Shown: positions 19,034-28,182 of the stretch, in pieces
How the letters are laid out: every line of letters begins with the position of its first letter
Numbering within the stretch: position 1 is the first letter of the stretch
Assembly (NCBI GenBank): GCA_023299885.1
Contig: JALZUS010000065.1
Coordinates: forward strand, 1-45,865
Origin: Bdellovibrionales bacterium
Lineage (GTDB): Bacteria > Bdellovibrionota > Bdellovibrionia > Bdellovibrionales > UBA1609
Reading direction: 5' to 3'
Length of the DNA: 45,865 nt
Program-made: the position numbers and the translations under genes
Notes under the pieces: generated by a model
What the model was told of the DNA's origin: nothing
Database searches by the model: none
What the model saw: only the letters and a program-made list of their open reading frames with translations

Positions 19034-20863
19034 ATGAACATACTTAAAAAAATAAGCTTACCAGTAAGCCTAGTCGTTTTATTACTATCAACAACTGCAT
19101 CTGCAGGCCCCACAAAAGAGCTATGCACTATAGCCAGCTTTCGATCAAAGCTAGTGTTCTCAGCAGTTCATATTTTAAAAAATAACCCTGATAAAAAAGA
19201 AATTTTAAATAGTGAAAAGAGAAAAGAGCTTATTTTAGAAAAATTTGCTGAAAGCATCGATCCTTATAGCATTTATACAACTGCCGAAGAGTATACCTCA
19301 TTTGAAAACTCTATTATTCAGTACAACCCCACTAGCAATGATTTTTGCAGCCTCTTAGAGTATTACTTAGATACGGCTAACGCTAACAAAAAAAATATTT
19401 TCACAATTTTAAATAGCGAAAAAAATATAGATAATCAAATTTTAAAAATCAAAGAAACATTAGAAGAAGACCCAAAATTAGTTAAAGAAAGATGGGCTAA
19501 AATTAATGAGAATAGAACTACTAATTTTGACGATGCTTTGTGGGTTATCAATAGGGCCATAGCATCAGATTTTATTATTTCTAAAAGTTTTAATGAGACC
19601 GACATCAACAGCTATAAAGCGGCTTTAAGAGGAGTCAATGAATCACTTAATAAAGAAGTGAATTATGATGATCTTTTATCTGCTCTCATTAACTCTTACT
19701 TACAGTCTGTAGACATACATACAAACCATTATAGTAAAAATAAATCTTACCGATTTATGCAGCAAAGCCAAAACGCCTATAAAGGCATAGGCGTTAGCCT
19801 TTATTACGCACATAACGGTATACGTATTGCTAAAATAAGCCCAGGCGGTCCGGCAGACAAAAACAAAATCCTTAAAGCCGGCGATATCATTGTATCTGTT
19901 AATGGCGATACAGAGGTTACCACTAAATCAACGCAAGACATGGTAAATAAAATAAAACAATCTGACGATATAGTTAAACTGGGAATAGAACGTGACGGTA
20001 AAAACATAGGCATAGTAGAAATTAAACTTGGCAGTGTACCTACAAAAAAAGAGTCTGTAACTTCTGAAATCACTACTAATAATTTAGCCTACTTAAGGCT
20101 TGATAGCTTTTTTAGCCCAAGCAGTCGAAATAGTGACGATGGAGCTGCTGGCGCCATAAAAGCTGAACTTAACAAAAAAACCGTACAGGCGTCTGATGCT
20201 CTTATCATTGACCTCAGAAGTAATGGCGGTGGCTCTGTGGCCGAAGTACTTTCTATTTTAGGTTTCTTTATTGGCAAGACTGAGGTTATGACACAAATGG
20301 ATGCTGACCAAAATATACATATAGACAGTACTGATACAGATATTTTATATAAAAAACCTATTATTGTTATGGTTAATGAATACTCTGCAAGTGCATCAGA
20401 AATTTTAGCTGGTAATTTAAAAGCTTTTAACAGAGCTCTTGTTGTTGGGTCCGACACTACTTTTGGCAAAGGTATTGTCCAAGCTGTTATGACTATGCCC
20501 GAAAATGAAATCTTAAAAGTAACTACTGATAGCTATCACCTAGCCGACGGAGTATCTCCACAATTTATAGGAGTGGGTTCAGACATAGTGTTGCCAAGGC
20601 CAGACACAGATAAAGACATTAGGTCTGAACGAACACTAAACCCAGTCATTAAAGAAATGCCTTTATCTACTGTGCTTATCAATGACAGCGACAAGTGGCT
20701 TACAGATTCTCAAAAAGAACAAATTATTGAAAGCCTTAATATACCACTGGTTGAAGTGACTGAAGAGGCACAAGACATAGAAAAAGAACAAGCTCTTGGC
20801 CTTTTAGAGCAATACTTATCAGCTCTAAAAAAATCAGCTATTACAATTAAAAAGGCTAATTAG
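19034..20863 (+). CDS. Tail-specific (S41, C-terminal processing) protease
   Basis: This is an exported serine protease of the Prc/CtpA family. The 609-residue precursor has a signal peptide (cleavage near TASA-GP) and an N-terminal helical region with IDPYSIYTTAEEY. A PDZ domain (about 250-340; GIGVSLYYAHNGIRIAKISPGGPADKNKI in two overlapping parts) and the S41 core follow. The catalytic serine lies in NEYSASASEI and the catalytic lysine in TFGKGIVQ, with the oxyanion-loop-like LIIDLRSNGGG upstream. Such enzymes cleave proteins at C-terminal tails in the periplasm. The gene stands alone on the plus strand, divergent from the DUF4105 operon and ending two bases before the convergent lepB stop. 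The ATG lacks a clear Shine-Dalgarno sequence, so the start is less certain. Confidence 0.9.
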   Translation: MNILKKISLPVSLVVLLLSTTASAGPTKELCTIASFRSKLVFSAVHILKNNPDKKEILNSEKRKELILEKFAESIDPYSIYTTAEEYTSFENSIIQYNPTSNDFCSLLEYYLDTANANKKNIFTILNSEKNIDNQILKIKETLEEDPKLVKERWAKINENRTTNFDDALWVINRAIASDFIISKSFNETDINSYKAALRGVNESLNKEVNYDDLLSALINSYLQSVDIHTNHYSKNKSYRFMQQSQNAYKGIGVSLYYAHNGIRIAKISPGGPADKNKILKAGDIIVSVNGDTEVTTKSTQDMVNKIKQSDDIVKLGIERDGKNIGIVEIKLGSVPTKKESVTSEITTNNLAYLRLDSFFSPSSRNSDDGAAGAIKAELNKKTVQASDALIIDLRSNGGGSVAEVLSILGFFIGKTEVMTQMDADQNIHIDSTDTDILYKKPIIVMVNEYSASASEILAGNLKAFNRALVVGSDTTFGKGIVQAVMTMPENEILKVTTDSYHLADGVSPQFIGVGSDIVLPRPDTDKDIRSERTLNPVIKEMPLSTVLINDSDKWLTDSQKEQIIESLNIPLVEVTEEAQDIEKEQALGLLEQYLSALKKSAITIKKAN

Positions 20864-20865
20864 TA

Positions 20866-21594
20866 CTACTCAACGCCGTGAAAAAATCTGCGCCATCTTA
20901 AACTTGTTGGTGTACATAATATACCAATAACAGGTAATTTATTTTCACACGAGAGCCACACAAACATAGCCCTACCTACTAGATTATCTCTAGGGACAAA
21001 GTTAGTCTCTTGCCACTCTCGGCTGTCTTTTGAATGGTCTCTGTTATCACCTAAAACAAAAAAGCTATCTTCTGGAACATAGTAAGGGCCATGAAGCTTT
21101 CCTTCGCGGCGTCTTTCTAAAAGGACGCTATAGTTTTTGCCATCTAAGTTTTCTTCCCAATGAATATGAGAAGCTAAAGTTCCATTAAAATCTCTGTCTA
21201 GTAACCAATCATATTCTGATTTTTTCTCTTGCGGGACTTGCTTTTCGATAAGGTCATCGTTGATGTAGAGATCACCATTTTCAACAAGAACCTTGTCTCC
21301 TGGTACTCCAACAACTCTTTTAATATAAAAAACACTTGGATCTTCTGGGTATTTAAAAACAATCACTTCACCACGTTCAGGGTCATTGTTTTTATAGAGC
21401 CAGTTTTTAGTAAAAGGAACACGCAAGCCATATACAAATTTATTTACAAAAATATGATCATTAATTAATAAGCTAGGAAGCATACTCCCCGACGGAATAA
21501 CATAAGCCTCCATTAAGCCCCATCTAATAGTTAAGGCAATAAGTATAGCGACTGCAAATGACCCAGGGCCTTCTGTCCAAAACTTCTTATTCAT
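20866..21594 (-). CDS. lepB: Signal peptidase I (second copy)
   Basis: This is a second leader peptidase of 242 residues. It has an N-terminal membrane segment, the catalytic serine in IPSGSMLPSL (near residue 37), the catalytic lysine in YIKRVVGVPGD (near 93), and GDNRDHSKDSREW as box E. It follows lepA by five bases in the same direction, the common bacterial lepA-lepB arrangement, so this is probably the ancestral copy. The copy at 15690-16409 would then be a paralogue. The two share strong motif identity but differ in the middle insert between box D and box E, which may tune substrate choice. Confidence 0.94.
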   Translation of the reverse strand: MNKKFWTEGPGSFAVAILIALTIRWGLMEAYVIPSGSMLPSLLINDHIFVNKFVYGLRVPFTKNWLYKNNDPERGEVIVFKYPEDPSVFYIKRVVGVPGDKVLVENGDLYINDDLIEKQVPQEKKSEYDWLLDRDFNGTLASHIHWEENLDGKNYSVLLERRREGKLHGPYYVPEDSFFVLGDNRDHSKDSREWQETNFVPRDNLVGRAMFVWLSCENKLPVIGILCTPTSLRWRRFFHGVE

Positions 21595-21599
21595 AATTT

Positions 21600-23411
21600 T
21601 TAGTCCTCTATTTTAAGTATGGCGAGGAAGGCTTCTTGAGGCACATCGATACTACCGATTTGCTTCATACGCTTTTTACCCTCTTTTTGCTTTTCTAAAA
21701 GCTTTCTTTTTCTTGTAATATCACCACCATAACATTTAGCTGTCACATCTTTTCTTAGCGCGCTGAGTGTTTCTCTGGCAATAATCTTAGCACCAATACT
21801 GGCCTGGATAGCCACCTTAAACTGTTGGCGCGGTATAAGCTCTTTTAATTTAGCTGTTAGCTGCCTGCCTCGTGATTGAGACTTAGACTTATGCACAATA
21901 ATAGAGAGCGCATCTATAGGCTCACCGTTAAGCATAACATCCATTTTTACTAGGTCTGATTTCTCATAACCTATTAGCTCATACTCCATAGAGGCATAAC
22001 CTTTAGAGATAGACTTTAGCTTATCGTAAAAATCCATAACCATTTCATTTAAAGGCAACTTGTATTCAATAATCACTTTACTGTCTGTGATAAATTCCAT
22101 TTTTATTTGTACACCACGACGGTCTTCACATAACTTCAATAAACCACCAATAAACTCTGACGGCGTATGGAGAGTTAGTTTTACCAATGGCTCTTCTAAA
22201 GCTTCAATTTGAGTAGGGTCTAAAAGCTTTGATGGGTTTTCAACTTCAGTCACTTCACCCTTCATATCATGCATTTTATAAACCACTGAAGGAGCCGTAC
22301 AGATAAGGTCTAAATTAAATTCGCGCTCTAAACGCTCACGAACAATTTCCATATGCAACAAGCCTAAAAACCCACAACGAAAACCAAAACCTAAAGCTGC
22401 TGAGCTTTCTATTTCATAACTCAAGCTAGAGTCATTAAGCACAAGCTTTTCTAGAGCTTCTTTTAAATTTTCATAGTCAGGAGAAGTTACCGGAAAAATA
22501 CCCGCAAAAACCATAGGCTTTACAGTCTTAAAACCAGATAAAGCTTCTGTTGCTGTTTCATTTTTTGCGCTCTTAACATGAGTAATCGTATCACCCACAT
22601 TAACATCCCTAATATCTTTGATACCAGAAATAATAAAACCCACTTCACCAGCCTCAAGTGTATCTAAGTTTTTTGCAAACGGAGTAAAAGCACCCAGCTT
22701 TAAAACTTCGTACTCAGAATTATTAGACATAAATTTTACTTTATCGCCTTTTTTTAATGAGCCGTCGACAACTCGGCACAAAGTCACAACACCCTGATAG
22801 TTATCAAACCAACAGTCAAAAATTAAAGCTCTTAAGGGCTTAGTGTTATCAGCATTAGGAGCTGGTACTTTCTCAACAATGCTTTCTAAAATTTCAGCAA
22901 TACCAATTTTTTCTTTGGCACTGGCTTCAATAGCTTCAGAAGCATCTAGACCGATCACCTCTTCAATTTGCTGCCTAACAGACTCTGGGTCTGCCGCCGG
23001 CAAATCAATTTTATTAAGTACAGGGATAATTTCTAAGTCGTTTTCTAAAGCCATATAAACATTAGCTAACGTTTGCGCCTCAACACCCTGAGCTGCATCC
23101 ACAACTAAAATAGCACCCTCACAGGCCGCTAAAGATCTTGAAACCTCATAAGCAAAATCAACATGTCCAGGAGTATCAATTAAATTAATTTGATAAGTAT
23201 TCCCATCTTTAGCCTTGTAATCTAAACGCACGCTTTGGGCTTTAATTGTTATGCCACGCTCGCGCTCGATATCCATGCTATCTAGAAATTGAGCCTTAGA
23301 CTCTCTGTCAGAAACAGCACCTGTATGGGCAAGCAAGCCATCAGCCAATGTCGATTTACCATGGTCAATATGAGCTATGATTGAAAAGTTACGTATAAAC
23401 TTTGGATCCAT
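21600..23411 (-). CDS. lepA: Elongation factor 4 (LepA)
   Basis: LepA is a ribosome-associated GTPase that resembles EF-G and affects translation under stress and during ribosome assembly. The 603 residues match the usual length. The G motifs are [15 protein letters not shown] (G1), [14 protein letters not shown] (G2), DTPGHVDF (G3) and NKIDLP (G4). The LepA-specific C-terminal domain is seen in [19 protein letters not shown]. It begins seven bases after metK and runs into lepB, so metK-lepA-lepB is probably one transcript. Confidence 0.97.
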   Translation of the reverse strand: MDPKFIRNFSIIAHIDHGKSTLADGLLAHTGAVSDRESKAQFLDSMDIERERGITIKAQSVRLDYKAKDGNTYQINLIDTPGHVDFAYEVSRSLAACEGAILVVDAAQGVEAQTLANVYMALENDLEIIPVLNKIDLPAADPESVRQQIEEVIGLDASEAIEASAKEKIGIAEILESIVEKVPAPNADNTKPLRALIFDCWFDNYQGVVTLCRVVDGSLKKGDKVKFMSNNSEYEVLKLGAFTPFAKNLDTLEAGEVGFIISGIKDIRDVNVGDTITHVKSAKNETATEALSGFKTVKPMVFAGIFPVTSPDYENLKEALEKLVLNDSSLSYEIESSAALGFGFRCGFLGLLHMEIVRERLEREFNLDLICTAPSVVYKMHDMKGEVTEVENPSKLLDPTQIEALEEPLVKLTLHTPSEFIGGLLKLCEDRRGVQIKMEFITDSKVIIEYKLPLNEMVMDFYDKLKSISKGYASMEYELIGYEKSDLVKMDVMLNGEPIDALSIIVHKSKSQSRGRQLTAKLKELIPRQQFKVAIQASIGAKIIARETLSALRKDVTAKCYGGDITRKRKLLEKQKEGKKRMKQIGSIDVPQEAFLAILKIED

Positions 23412-23418
23412 ATTTGTT

Positions 23419-24561
23419 TTACACCAATGACTTTAATTGATCGACTCTATTTAAAGCCTCCCAAGTAAAGCTTTCTTCGTTACGGCCAAAGTGACCGTAA
23501 GCTGCAGTTGGTGAATAACGAGGTTTTAGTAAGTCAAAAGTTTCAACAATGGCTTTAGGCCTTAAATCCCAAACTTTATTAACAGCAGCCGTTAATTTTT
23601 CTTTATCTACTTTTGCTGTTCCGTAATCTTCAATAAATAAACTTGTAGGTTCTGCAACACCAATAGCGTAAGAAACTTGGACTAAACATTTATCAGCTAA
23701 GCCTGCACCCACAATATTTTTTGCTATATGCCTAGAAGCATAAGCAGCAGAGCGGTCGACTTTACTAGGGTCTTTACCAGAAAAAGCACCACCACCATGA
23801 GCTCCGTGCCCACCATAAGTATCAACAATAATTTTACGACCCGTTAAGCCGCAATCCCCTTGAGGGCCACCAATAACAAATCGGCCAGTTGGGTTAATAA
23901 AAAACTTTGTTTTATCATCAACCCATTTTGAAGGTATTGTATTCGAAATTAATTCTTCTCTGATGTAAGCGTGGATTTCTGATAAAGACACATGAGGAGC
24001 ATGCTGTGTAGACAAAACAATAGCGTCTATTCTTTTTGGCTGGCCATTTACATACTCAACACTCACTTGGCTTTTGCTGTCTGGCCTCAACCAATCAACG
24101 GCATTGCTTTTTCTTTTATGAGCTAAGTTTTGCACAAGCTTATGCGAAAGCATTAAACTTAAAGGCATTAACTCTTCAGTTTCATTAACAGCGTAACCAA
24201 ACATTAAACCTTGATCACCCGCGCCTTGGTTATCACCATCAACACCCATAGCTATATCTGGACTTTGCTTATCTATACTTGCAAGTACAGCGCAATTATT
24301 ACCATCCAAGCCTTTATCGGCATGGTCATAACCAATTTCATTAAGTTTGTTTCTAACAATAGAAGTTATATCAACAGAGCCCTTACTTGTGATTTCACCA
24401 GAAAGCACAACAAGCCCAGTACTCACCATAGTTTCACAAGCTACACGACTCTTAGGGTCTTGAGCTAAAAAAGCATCTAAAACGGCATCACTTATTTGAT
24501 CGGCAACTTTATCTGGGTGGCCTTCAGAAACAGATTCACTTGTAAATAAATAGGAACTCAT
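23419..24561 (-). CDS. metK: S-adenosylmethionine synthetase
   Basis: MetK forms S-adenosylmethionine from methionine and ATP in the cytoplasm. The 380 residues fit the family. Signature motifs are [19 protein letters not shown] near the N terminus, the hexapeptide GAGDQG with MFGYA, and the P-loop-like [19 protein letters not shown]. It lies between hpf and lepA in the same direction. The start is supported by AAGGA six bases before the ATG. A short inverted repeat brackets that ribosome-binding site and is listed separately. Confidence 0.97.
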   Translation of the reverse strand: MSSYLFTSESVSEGHPDKVADQISDAVLDAFLAQDPKSRVACETMVSTGLVVLSGEITSKGSVDITSIVRNKLNEIGYDHADKGLDGNNCAVLASIDKQSPDIAMGVDGDNQGAGDQGLMFGYAVNETEELMPLSLMLSHKLVQNLAHKRKSNAVDWLRPDSKSQVSVEYVNGQPKRIDAIVLSTQHAPHVSLSEIHAYIREELISNTIPSKWVDDKTKFFINPTGRFVIGGPQGDCGLTGRKIIVDTYGGHGAHGGGAFSGKDPSKVDRSAAYASRHIAKNIVGAGLADKCLVQVSYAIGVAEPTSLFIEDYGTAKVDKEKLTAAVNKVWDLRPKAIVETFDLLKPRYSPTAAYGHFGRNEESFTWEALNRVDQLKSLV

Positions 24562-24589
24562 GAGCTATCCTTTAAGTTAAGAGTAGCTC
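24562..24589 (-). promoter_or_regulatory. Possible hairpin around the metK ribosome-binding site
   Basis: On the minus strand, GAGCTA and TAGCTC form a perfect 6-bp stem with a 16-base loop that holds the AAAGGA Shine-Dalgarno sequence. The 3' arm ends directly at the metK ATG. It could modulate initiation, but it does not match any SAM riboswitch class I know and may be chance. Confidence 0.3.
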
Positions 24590-24652
24590 AATTATTTATC
24601 AGTTTAGGAGGAAAAACTCAATCTACGAGGGGCCATTGCCCCCAATATAAGC

Positions 24653-24985
24653 CTATCCAGTGCGCCTCATACGCTTAGACTCTCTTCGACCTTCATACAT
24701 ACGATCTTTTTGCTTAAAAATCTGCCTTTTAAGACCTTGAAAAGCCTGATCCATAGAAGAGTAGTAATCGTCGGACTCTGCCTTTATATGGTATTGGCGG
24801 CCAGAGCTCTTAATTGTGATCTCTACAATTTTACTATGGTTATCCTTAGACACAGTGGCATACATTCGAGAGGCCCCAAGGATTCCCCGCGGCACCTTCG
24901 ACATAAGGTGTTCCATTTTACTCTGGGCATACATAAATAGGGGCTCAGAAAAATCCAAATGTTTAAATTTACAATCTAATAACAT
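24653..24985 (-). CDS. hpf: Short-form ribosome hibernation promoting factor
   Basis: HPF/RaiA-family proteins bind the 30S decoding region and silence ribosomes in stationary phase. I start at the ATG at 24985, because GAGAGGAG lies six bases upstream; an in-frame start nine codons earlier has no such site. That gives 110 residues. The beta-alpha-beta-beta-beta-alpha fold is suggested by LLDCKFKHLDFSEPL, the EITIKSSGRQYHIKAES strand pair, and the helix DDYYSSMDQAFQGLKRQI. It ends in a basic Arg/Lys-rich tail and has no long-form dimerisation domain. In many proteobacteria hpf lies just after rpoN; here two plus-strand genes separate them. Confidence 0.88.
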   Translation of the reverse strand: MLLDCKFKHLDFSEPLFMYAQSKMEHLMSKVPRGILGASRMYATVSKDNHSKIVEITIKSSGRQYHIKAESDDYYSSMDQAFQGLKRQIFKQKDRMYEGRRESKRMRRTG

Positions 24986-25122
24986 ACAACGCTCCTCTCG
25001 ATTGCTTAGCACTATTAAAGTCTTGCTTAGCAGTTTAAACCATAGAGAGCCAAACCACCTATAGCTGGTCTCAAATCAATACAAACAAATTTTATTTTTA
25101 CTTATATTTTTCCTTGGTAGAA

Positions 25123-25143
25123 TTTTTGGCACCAGACCAAAAA
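25123..25143. repeat. Inverted repeat upstream of the sigma-54 promoter
   Basis: TTTTTGG and CCAAAAA form a 7-bp inverted repeat around CACCAGA. It is centred about 100 bases upstream of the predicted sigma-54 start near 25233, a usual distance for an enhancer-binding activator site. It also holds a partial TTGGCAC box that lacks the -12 element. Its role is inferred from position only. Confidence 0.35.
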
Positions 25144-25205
25144 ACAGCTCATCATGCCTAAACCTATATAGAGGGATCTGAGGTGACAAAATGCCCCCAA
25201 ATAGG

Positions 25206-25221
25206 TTGGCACACTGCTTGC
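25206..25221 (+). promoter_or_regulatory. Sigma-54 (RpoN) promoter
   Basis: TTGGCAC at 25206-25212 and TTGC at 25218-25221 give the GG-N10-GC spacing that sigma-54 requires, and match the TTGGCACG-N4-TTGC consensus closely. Transcription would start about 12 bases downstream, near 25233, and produce a transcript of about 225 bases ending at the terminator at 25426-25457. The gene for sigma-54 itself lies at 26708-28153. Confidence 0.75.
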
Positions 25222-25267
25222 TTTATATATGTGTAAGAGGGCAAAGCCTTCAACAAAGGGAGTTAAG

Positions 25268-25390
25268 ATGAAGTTAGCAATCATAAAGGAAGACAACGAA
25301 AAGATGATCAAAGGTAAACTTTGGAAAATCACTTTGTTTCAATTGTTAATCACAGCTTGCTCCATTATAACAATTGCCAAATTAACTTAA
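25268..25390 (+). CDS. 40-residue membrane microprotein in a sigma-54-controlled unit
   Basis: The frame runs from ATG 25268 to TAA 25390 and is too short for usual gene callers. A good ribosome-binding site (AAGGGAG) stands five bases before the ATG. The product has a charged, probably cytoplasmic N terminus (KEDNEKMIKGK at about residues 7-17) and one hydrophobic segment (residues 18-38, starting LWKITLFQLL). That is the layout of a single-pass membrane microprotein. A sigma-54 promoter lies upstream and an intrinsic terminator downstream. I recognise no family. The alternative is that the transcript is a small regulatory RNA and the frame is incidental, but the Shine-Dalgarno sequence and clean hydrophobic segment favour translation. 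Confidence 0.65.
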   Translation: MKLAIIKEDNEKMIKGKLWKITLFQLLITACSIITIAKLT

Positions 25391-25425
25391 TTTTTTTAAT
25401 TAACTATCTCCAACCGTTTTGTTTT

Positions 25426-25457
25426 AAAATGAGGCCTTACCAGCCTCATTTTTTTTT
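25426..25457 (+). terminator. Intrinsic terminator of the microprotein transcript
   Basis: The stem ATGAGGC/GCCTCAT, extended by AAA/TTT, has a 7-base loop and is followed by a run of nine T. It lies 35 bases after the microprotein stop codon. The interval 25458-25586 that follows holds no gene I can support and presumably carries the promoter of the next gene. Confidence 0.88.
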
Positions 25458-25586
25458 GCCCGGCAAGGCTATGAAGATACTTCATAAAACCCTATATCTA
25501 TTTCATTAAATGCCTATCTATATACCTAAAGCACAGGGCTCCCTTTAAACTCTATATAAACCAAAACAATCTCAAAAAGGATAATT

Positions 25587-26705
25587 ATGAAATTAATAAT
25601 CTCAAAAATTGCGCTATTCTTGCTCATTACTCCTACTTTTTGTTTTGCCCAATTAAACCTTAGCCGCTGGTATGATGAAGCCCTCATTCAGCCAAACCCA
25701 CAGCTTGCTTTGAGTAACTCGATCAAAGAAGATATTGCTATAATTAACGTTAATACTTCTGCTAATAATGAACTTGAAGGCTATACAAAAGAAGAAGTTA
25801 TAGAAATTAATAATTTTGTAAAAAAAATCTTTTCTGTAAAATCCATCAATATAGACTCTGAAAAGATTGAGCTAGCAACACTTATGCTAACAAAATTTAA
25901 TAATGACAATAGGTTCTTACCCGCCTTTACTTCCATGACTCAGTTAACAACTATTGAAGACACAGAGGTACTCAAGTCGTTTATCTACGCTGCCGCAGGA
26001 ACTATAAGCCACCAGACTTTATCAACAACACCTGAAATCATGTTAATTATTATTGAGCGCTTAGTAGCTATAAATGCTTTTAGCTATGCAGTTGAGTCCC
26101 ATACCGATTATGAGATTGGTAAAACTCTAAAAGAGTTAGACTCAATTCCAAACTCATTGATAAATACTTTAATAAACGACTATGCTACTACCGACAACCA
26201 CAGCACATCTTTAATTGCTGCAGCTATTTCACATATTCATCCAGCATCAGAATGGATACCTACTTACCTAAAAATTTTTTCTAATAAAAAGCTTACCTAT
26301 TTAAACGATCATGCAGCTGAGGCTTACAAGACTTTATCAAAAGCTGACATACCTAAAAACTTAAAACCCTTTGTTGAGAATGGACTCACTAGCGAAAGCC
26401 AAAGCCTTCGTAGATTTGCTGCTCTAGCCACCATCAATAGCTCTGACATCAAGCTTTTACAAAAAGCTCTAACGGCAGTAAAAAAAGAAATTGATCACCT
26501 TAATACTATTATCGATGCCAATAGGCCCATGGGACTACTAAAGTCATGGACTACACCTCAAAACTCTTTACGAGCTCATGATAAAGTGAGTCAATCGAAT
26601 GCTGTCAGAATGAACACTGTTGCAAGGGGTTGGTTTGAAAATATCCAAACCAAAATTAATGCTCAAATGAATTCTTTGAATAACTGCAAAAATTCTTTGA
26701 ACTAA
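25587..26705 (+). CDS. Exported helical-repeat protein of unknown function
   Basis: The 372-residue precursor has a signal peptide (MKLIISKIALFLLITPTFCFA, cleaved before QLN). The mature part is almost wholly alpha-helical. Repeating blocks such as DHAAEAYKTLSKADIP and SLRRFAALATINSSDI look like HEAT-type repeats, which usually act as protein-binding scaffolds. The start has AAGGA six bases upstream of the ATG. The gene ends two bases before the convergent rpoN stop. No catalytic motif or known family is visible, so a periplasmic scaffold or adaptor is the most that can be suggested. Confidence 0.7.
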   Translation: MKLIISKIALFLLITPTFCFAQLNLSRWYDEALIQPNPQLALSNSIKEDIAIINVNTSANNELEGYTKEEVIEINNFVKKIFSVKSINIDSEKIELATLMLTKFNNDNRFLPAFTSMTQLTTIEDTEVLKSFIYAAAGTISHQTLSTTPEIMLIIIERLVAINAFSYAVESHTDYEIGKTLKELDSIPNSLINTLINDYATTDNHSTSLIAAAISHIHPASEWIPTYLKIFSNKKLTYLNDHAAEAYKTLSKADIPKNLKPFVENGLTSESQSLRRFAALATINSSDIKLLQKALTAVKKEIDHLNTIIDANRPMGLLKSWTTPQNSLRAHDKVSQSNAVRMNTVARGWFENIQTKINAQMNSLNNCKNSLN

Positions 26706-26707
26706 AT

Positions 26708-28153
26708 TTAAAAATATTTTTTTCTTTTTGAAGATGGAAGAATTTTTAAAGCATCTCTATACTTAGCTACCGTTCTACGGGCGATCTTAAGTCCATCTTT
26801 CTTTAAAATATCTACAAGCTTTTGATCTGACAAAGGCTTTTTAGGATCTTCATTAGCTATTAACTCTTTAATTTTTAATTTAACAGAAGAGCTCGCAATA
26901 GTATCACCATCGCCACTGTCTAATCCTGAATTAAAAAAGTATTTTAATTCAAAAATACCTTGCGGAGTATGGACATACTTATTGGTAGTCACACGACTTA
27001 CAGTCGATTCATGCATTTCTATGTCATTAGCTATGTCTCTTAAAATCATAGGCTTAATATGCTGAGGCCCATGGTCAAAAAACTCTCTTTGATATTTAAC
27101 AATACTTTCAGTCACTCTAAAAATAGTACGCTGCCTTTGCTGTATCGATTTGATAAGCCACATAGCAGAGCGCAATTTATCTTGCACATAATCCTGAGTC
27201 TCTTTAGATTCAGCTGTTTTTTCTTGTGTAAGTAATTTCTTATATAAATTAGAAACTCTTAATCGAGGAAGCCCCTCTTCGTTCAAAGAAACGAGGTACT
27301 CATCACCCGCTTTATGCACATAAACATCAGGGCTGATATAATGAGTATCTGCACCCGTAGCAAAAGCCTTACCCGGTTTAGGATCTAAACTCATAATTAA
27401 ATCACAAAGCTCAACAACAATTTGTAAATCTAGCTTCATAGTTTTTGCAATAGATGGGTAATTTCTTTTTTCAAGATCTGGTAAATGATTTTTAATAATA
27501 TGAACTAAATCATGAGTATCTTCTTGCAAATGAGCAGCTTGAATCAATAGACATTCTTTTAAATCTCTTGCCCCCACACCCGCTGGATCAAACTCATGAA
27601 TAAAAGGAAGCATCTCTTCAAGGTCTTTAACTGTTACGCCTTCTTCGGCTGCAGCTATTTCTTCTAATGATGTTGAAATATAACCAGCATCATTAATCTG
27701 ATCTATAATTAAATGAGCAAGCTCTTCTTCTTCTTCGTTGAAGCCTGCGAGGCTGGCTTGCCAATCAAGATGATCCTTTAAGCTCATGGTTGTGCTAATA
27801 ATATTTTCGTAGTTCATTATTTCTTCTGAACCACCAGTGTGAGAAGGCAATGGCTTTGAGTGGCTATCTAAATAATTTTGCCAATCCATTTCATCTTGCT
27901 TTGTAGGGTCTTGATCATCAAGGCTTCTATCTTCAACAGCTTTAAGCTCATCATTAGCACCTTCTTTTCTATCGGCAATATCATCTTCTACTGTTTCTTG
28001 ATACTCCTCTAAAACCGGATTCTCTTCGAGCTCTTTTCTCACTGTCGTTTGCAACTCTAAACGAGTTAACTGAAGCATTTTAATTGCTTGCTGAAGTTGA
28101 GGCGTCATTCGCAGCTGTTGCGAAAGCTTCATTGATAACTTTAAACCACTCAT
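26708..28153 (-). CDS. rpoN: RNA polymerase sigma-54 factor
   Basis: RpoN directs RNA polymerase to -24/-12 promoters that need AAA+ activators. The 481 residues fit the family. The Gln/Leu-rich region I is visible at the N terminus (QQLRMTPQLQQAIKMLQL). It is followed by the acidic region II (about 55-105), the core-binding and helix-turn-helix region (ESTVSRVTTNKYV), and the RpoN box ARRTVAKYRDAL near the C terminus. It follows lptB by 29 bases, the common lptB-rpoN order of proteobacteria. At least one strong sigma-54 promoter lies nearby at 25206-25221. Confidence 0.97.
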   Translation of the reverse strand: MSGLKLSMKLSQQLRMTPQLQQAIKMLQLTRLELQTTVRKELEENPVLEEYQETVEDDIADRKEGANDELKAVEDRSLDDQDPTKQDEMDWQNYLDSHSKPLPSHTGGSEEIMNYENIISTTMSLKDHLDWQASLAGFNEEEEELAHLIIDQINDAGYISTSLEEIAAAEEGVTVKDLEEMLPFIHEFDPAGVGARDLKECLLIQAAHLQEDTHDLVHIIKNHLPDLEKRNYPSIAKTMKLDLQIVVELCDLIMSLDPKPGKAFATGADTHYISPDVYVHKAGDEYLVSLNEEGLPRLRVSNLYKKLLTQEKTAESKETQDYVQDKLRSAMWLIKSIQQRQRTIFRVTESIVKYQREFFDHGPQHIKPMILRDIANDIEMHESTVSRVTTNKYVHTPQGIFELKYFFNSGLDSGDGDTIASSSVKLKIKELIANEDPKKPLSDQKLVDILKKDGLKIARRTVAKYRDALKILPSSKRKKYF

Positions 28154-28182
28154 TCTTTATCCCTCTAGCACTTATTTAATGG

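Noticed and set aside
24600..24640. GGGGC/GCCCC hairpin after hpf as a terminator
   Set aside because: The stem is short and the T run starts about ten bases later, so it is not a typical terminator.
24562..24652. SAM riboswitch upstream of metK
   Set aside because: The leader is only about 90 bases long and shows none of the conserved cores of known SAM riboswitches; only a short stem is visible.
25126..25141. A second TTGGCAC box resembling a sigma-54 -24 element
   Set aside because: The GC expected ten bases after GG is missing, so it lacks a -12 element; it is recorded only as part of an inverted repeat.
25102..25332. Hydrophobic 76-codon frame on the minus strand opposite the sigma-54 unit
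   Set aside because: It has no ribosome-binding site, crosses the sigma-54 promoter and the microprotein gene, and its hydrophobicity reflects the AT-rich complement.
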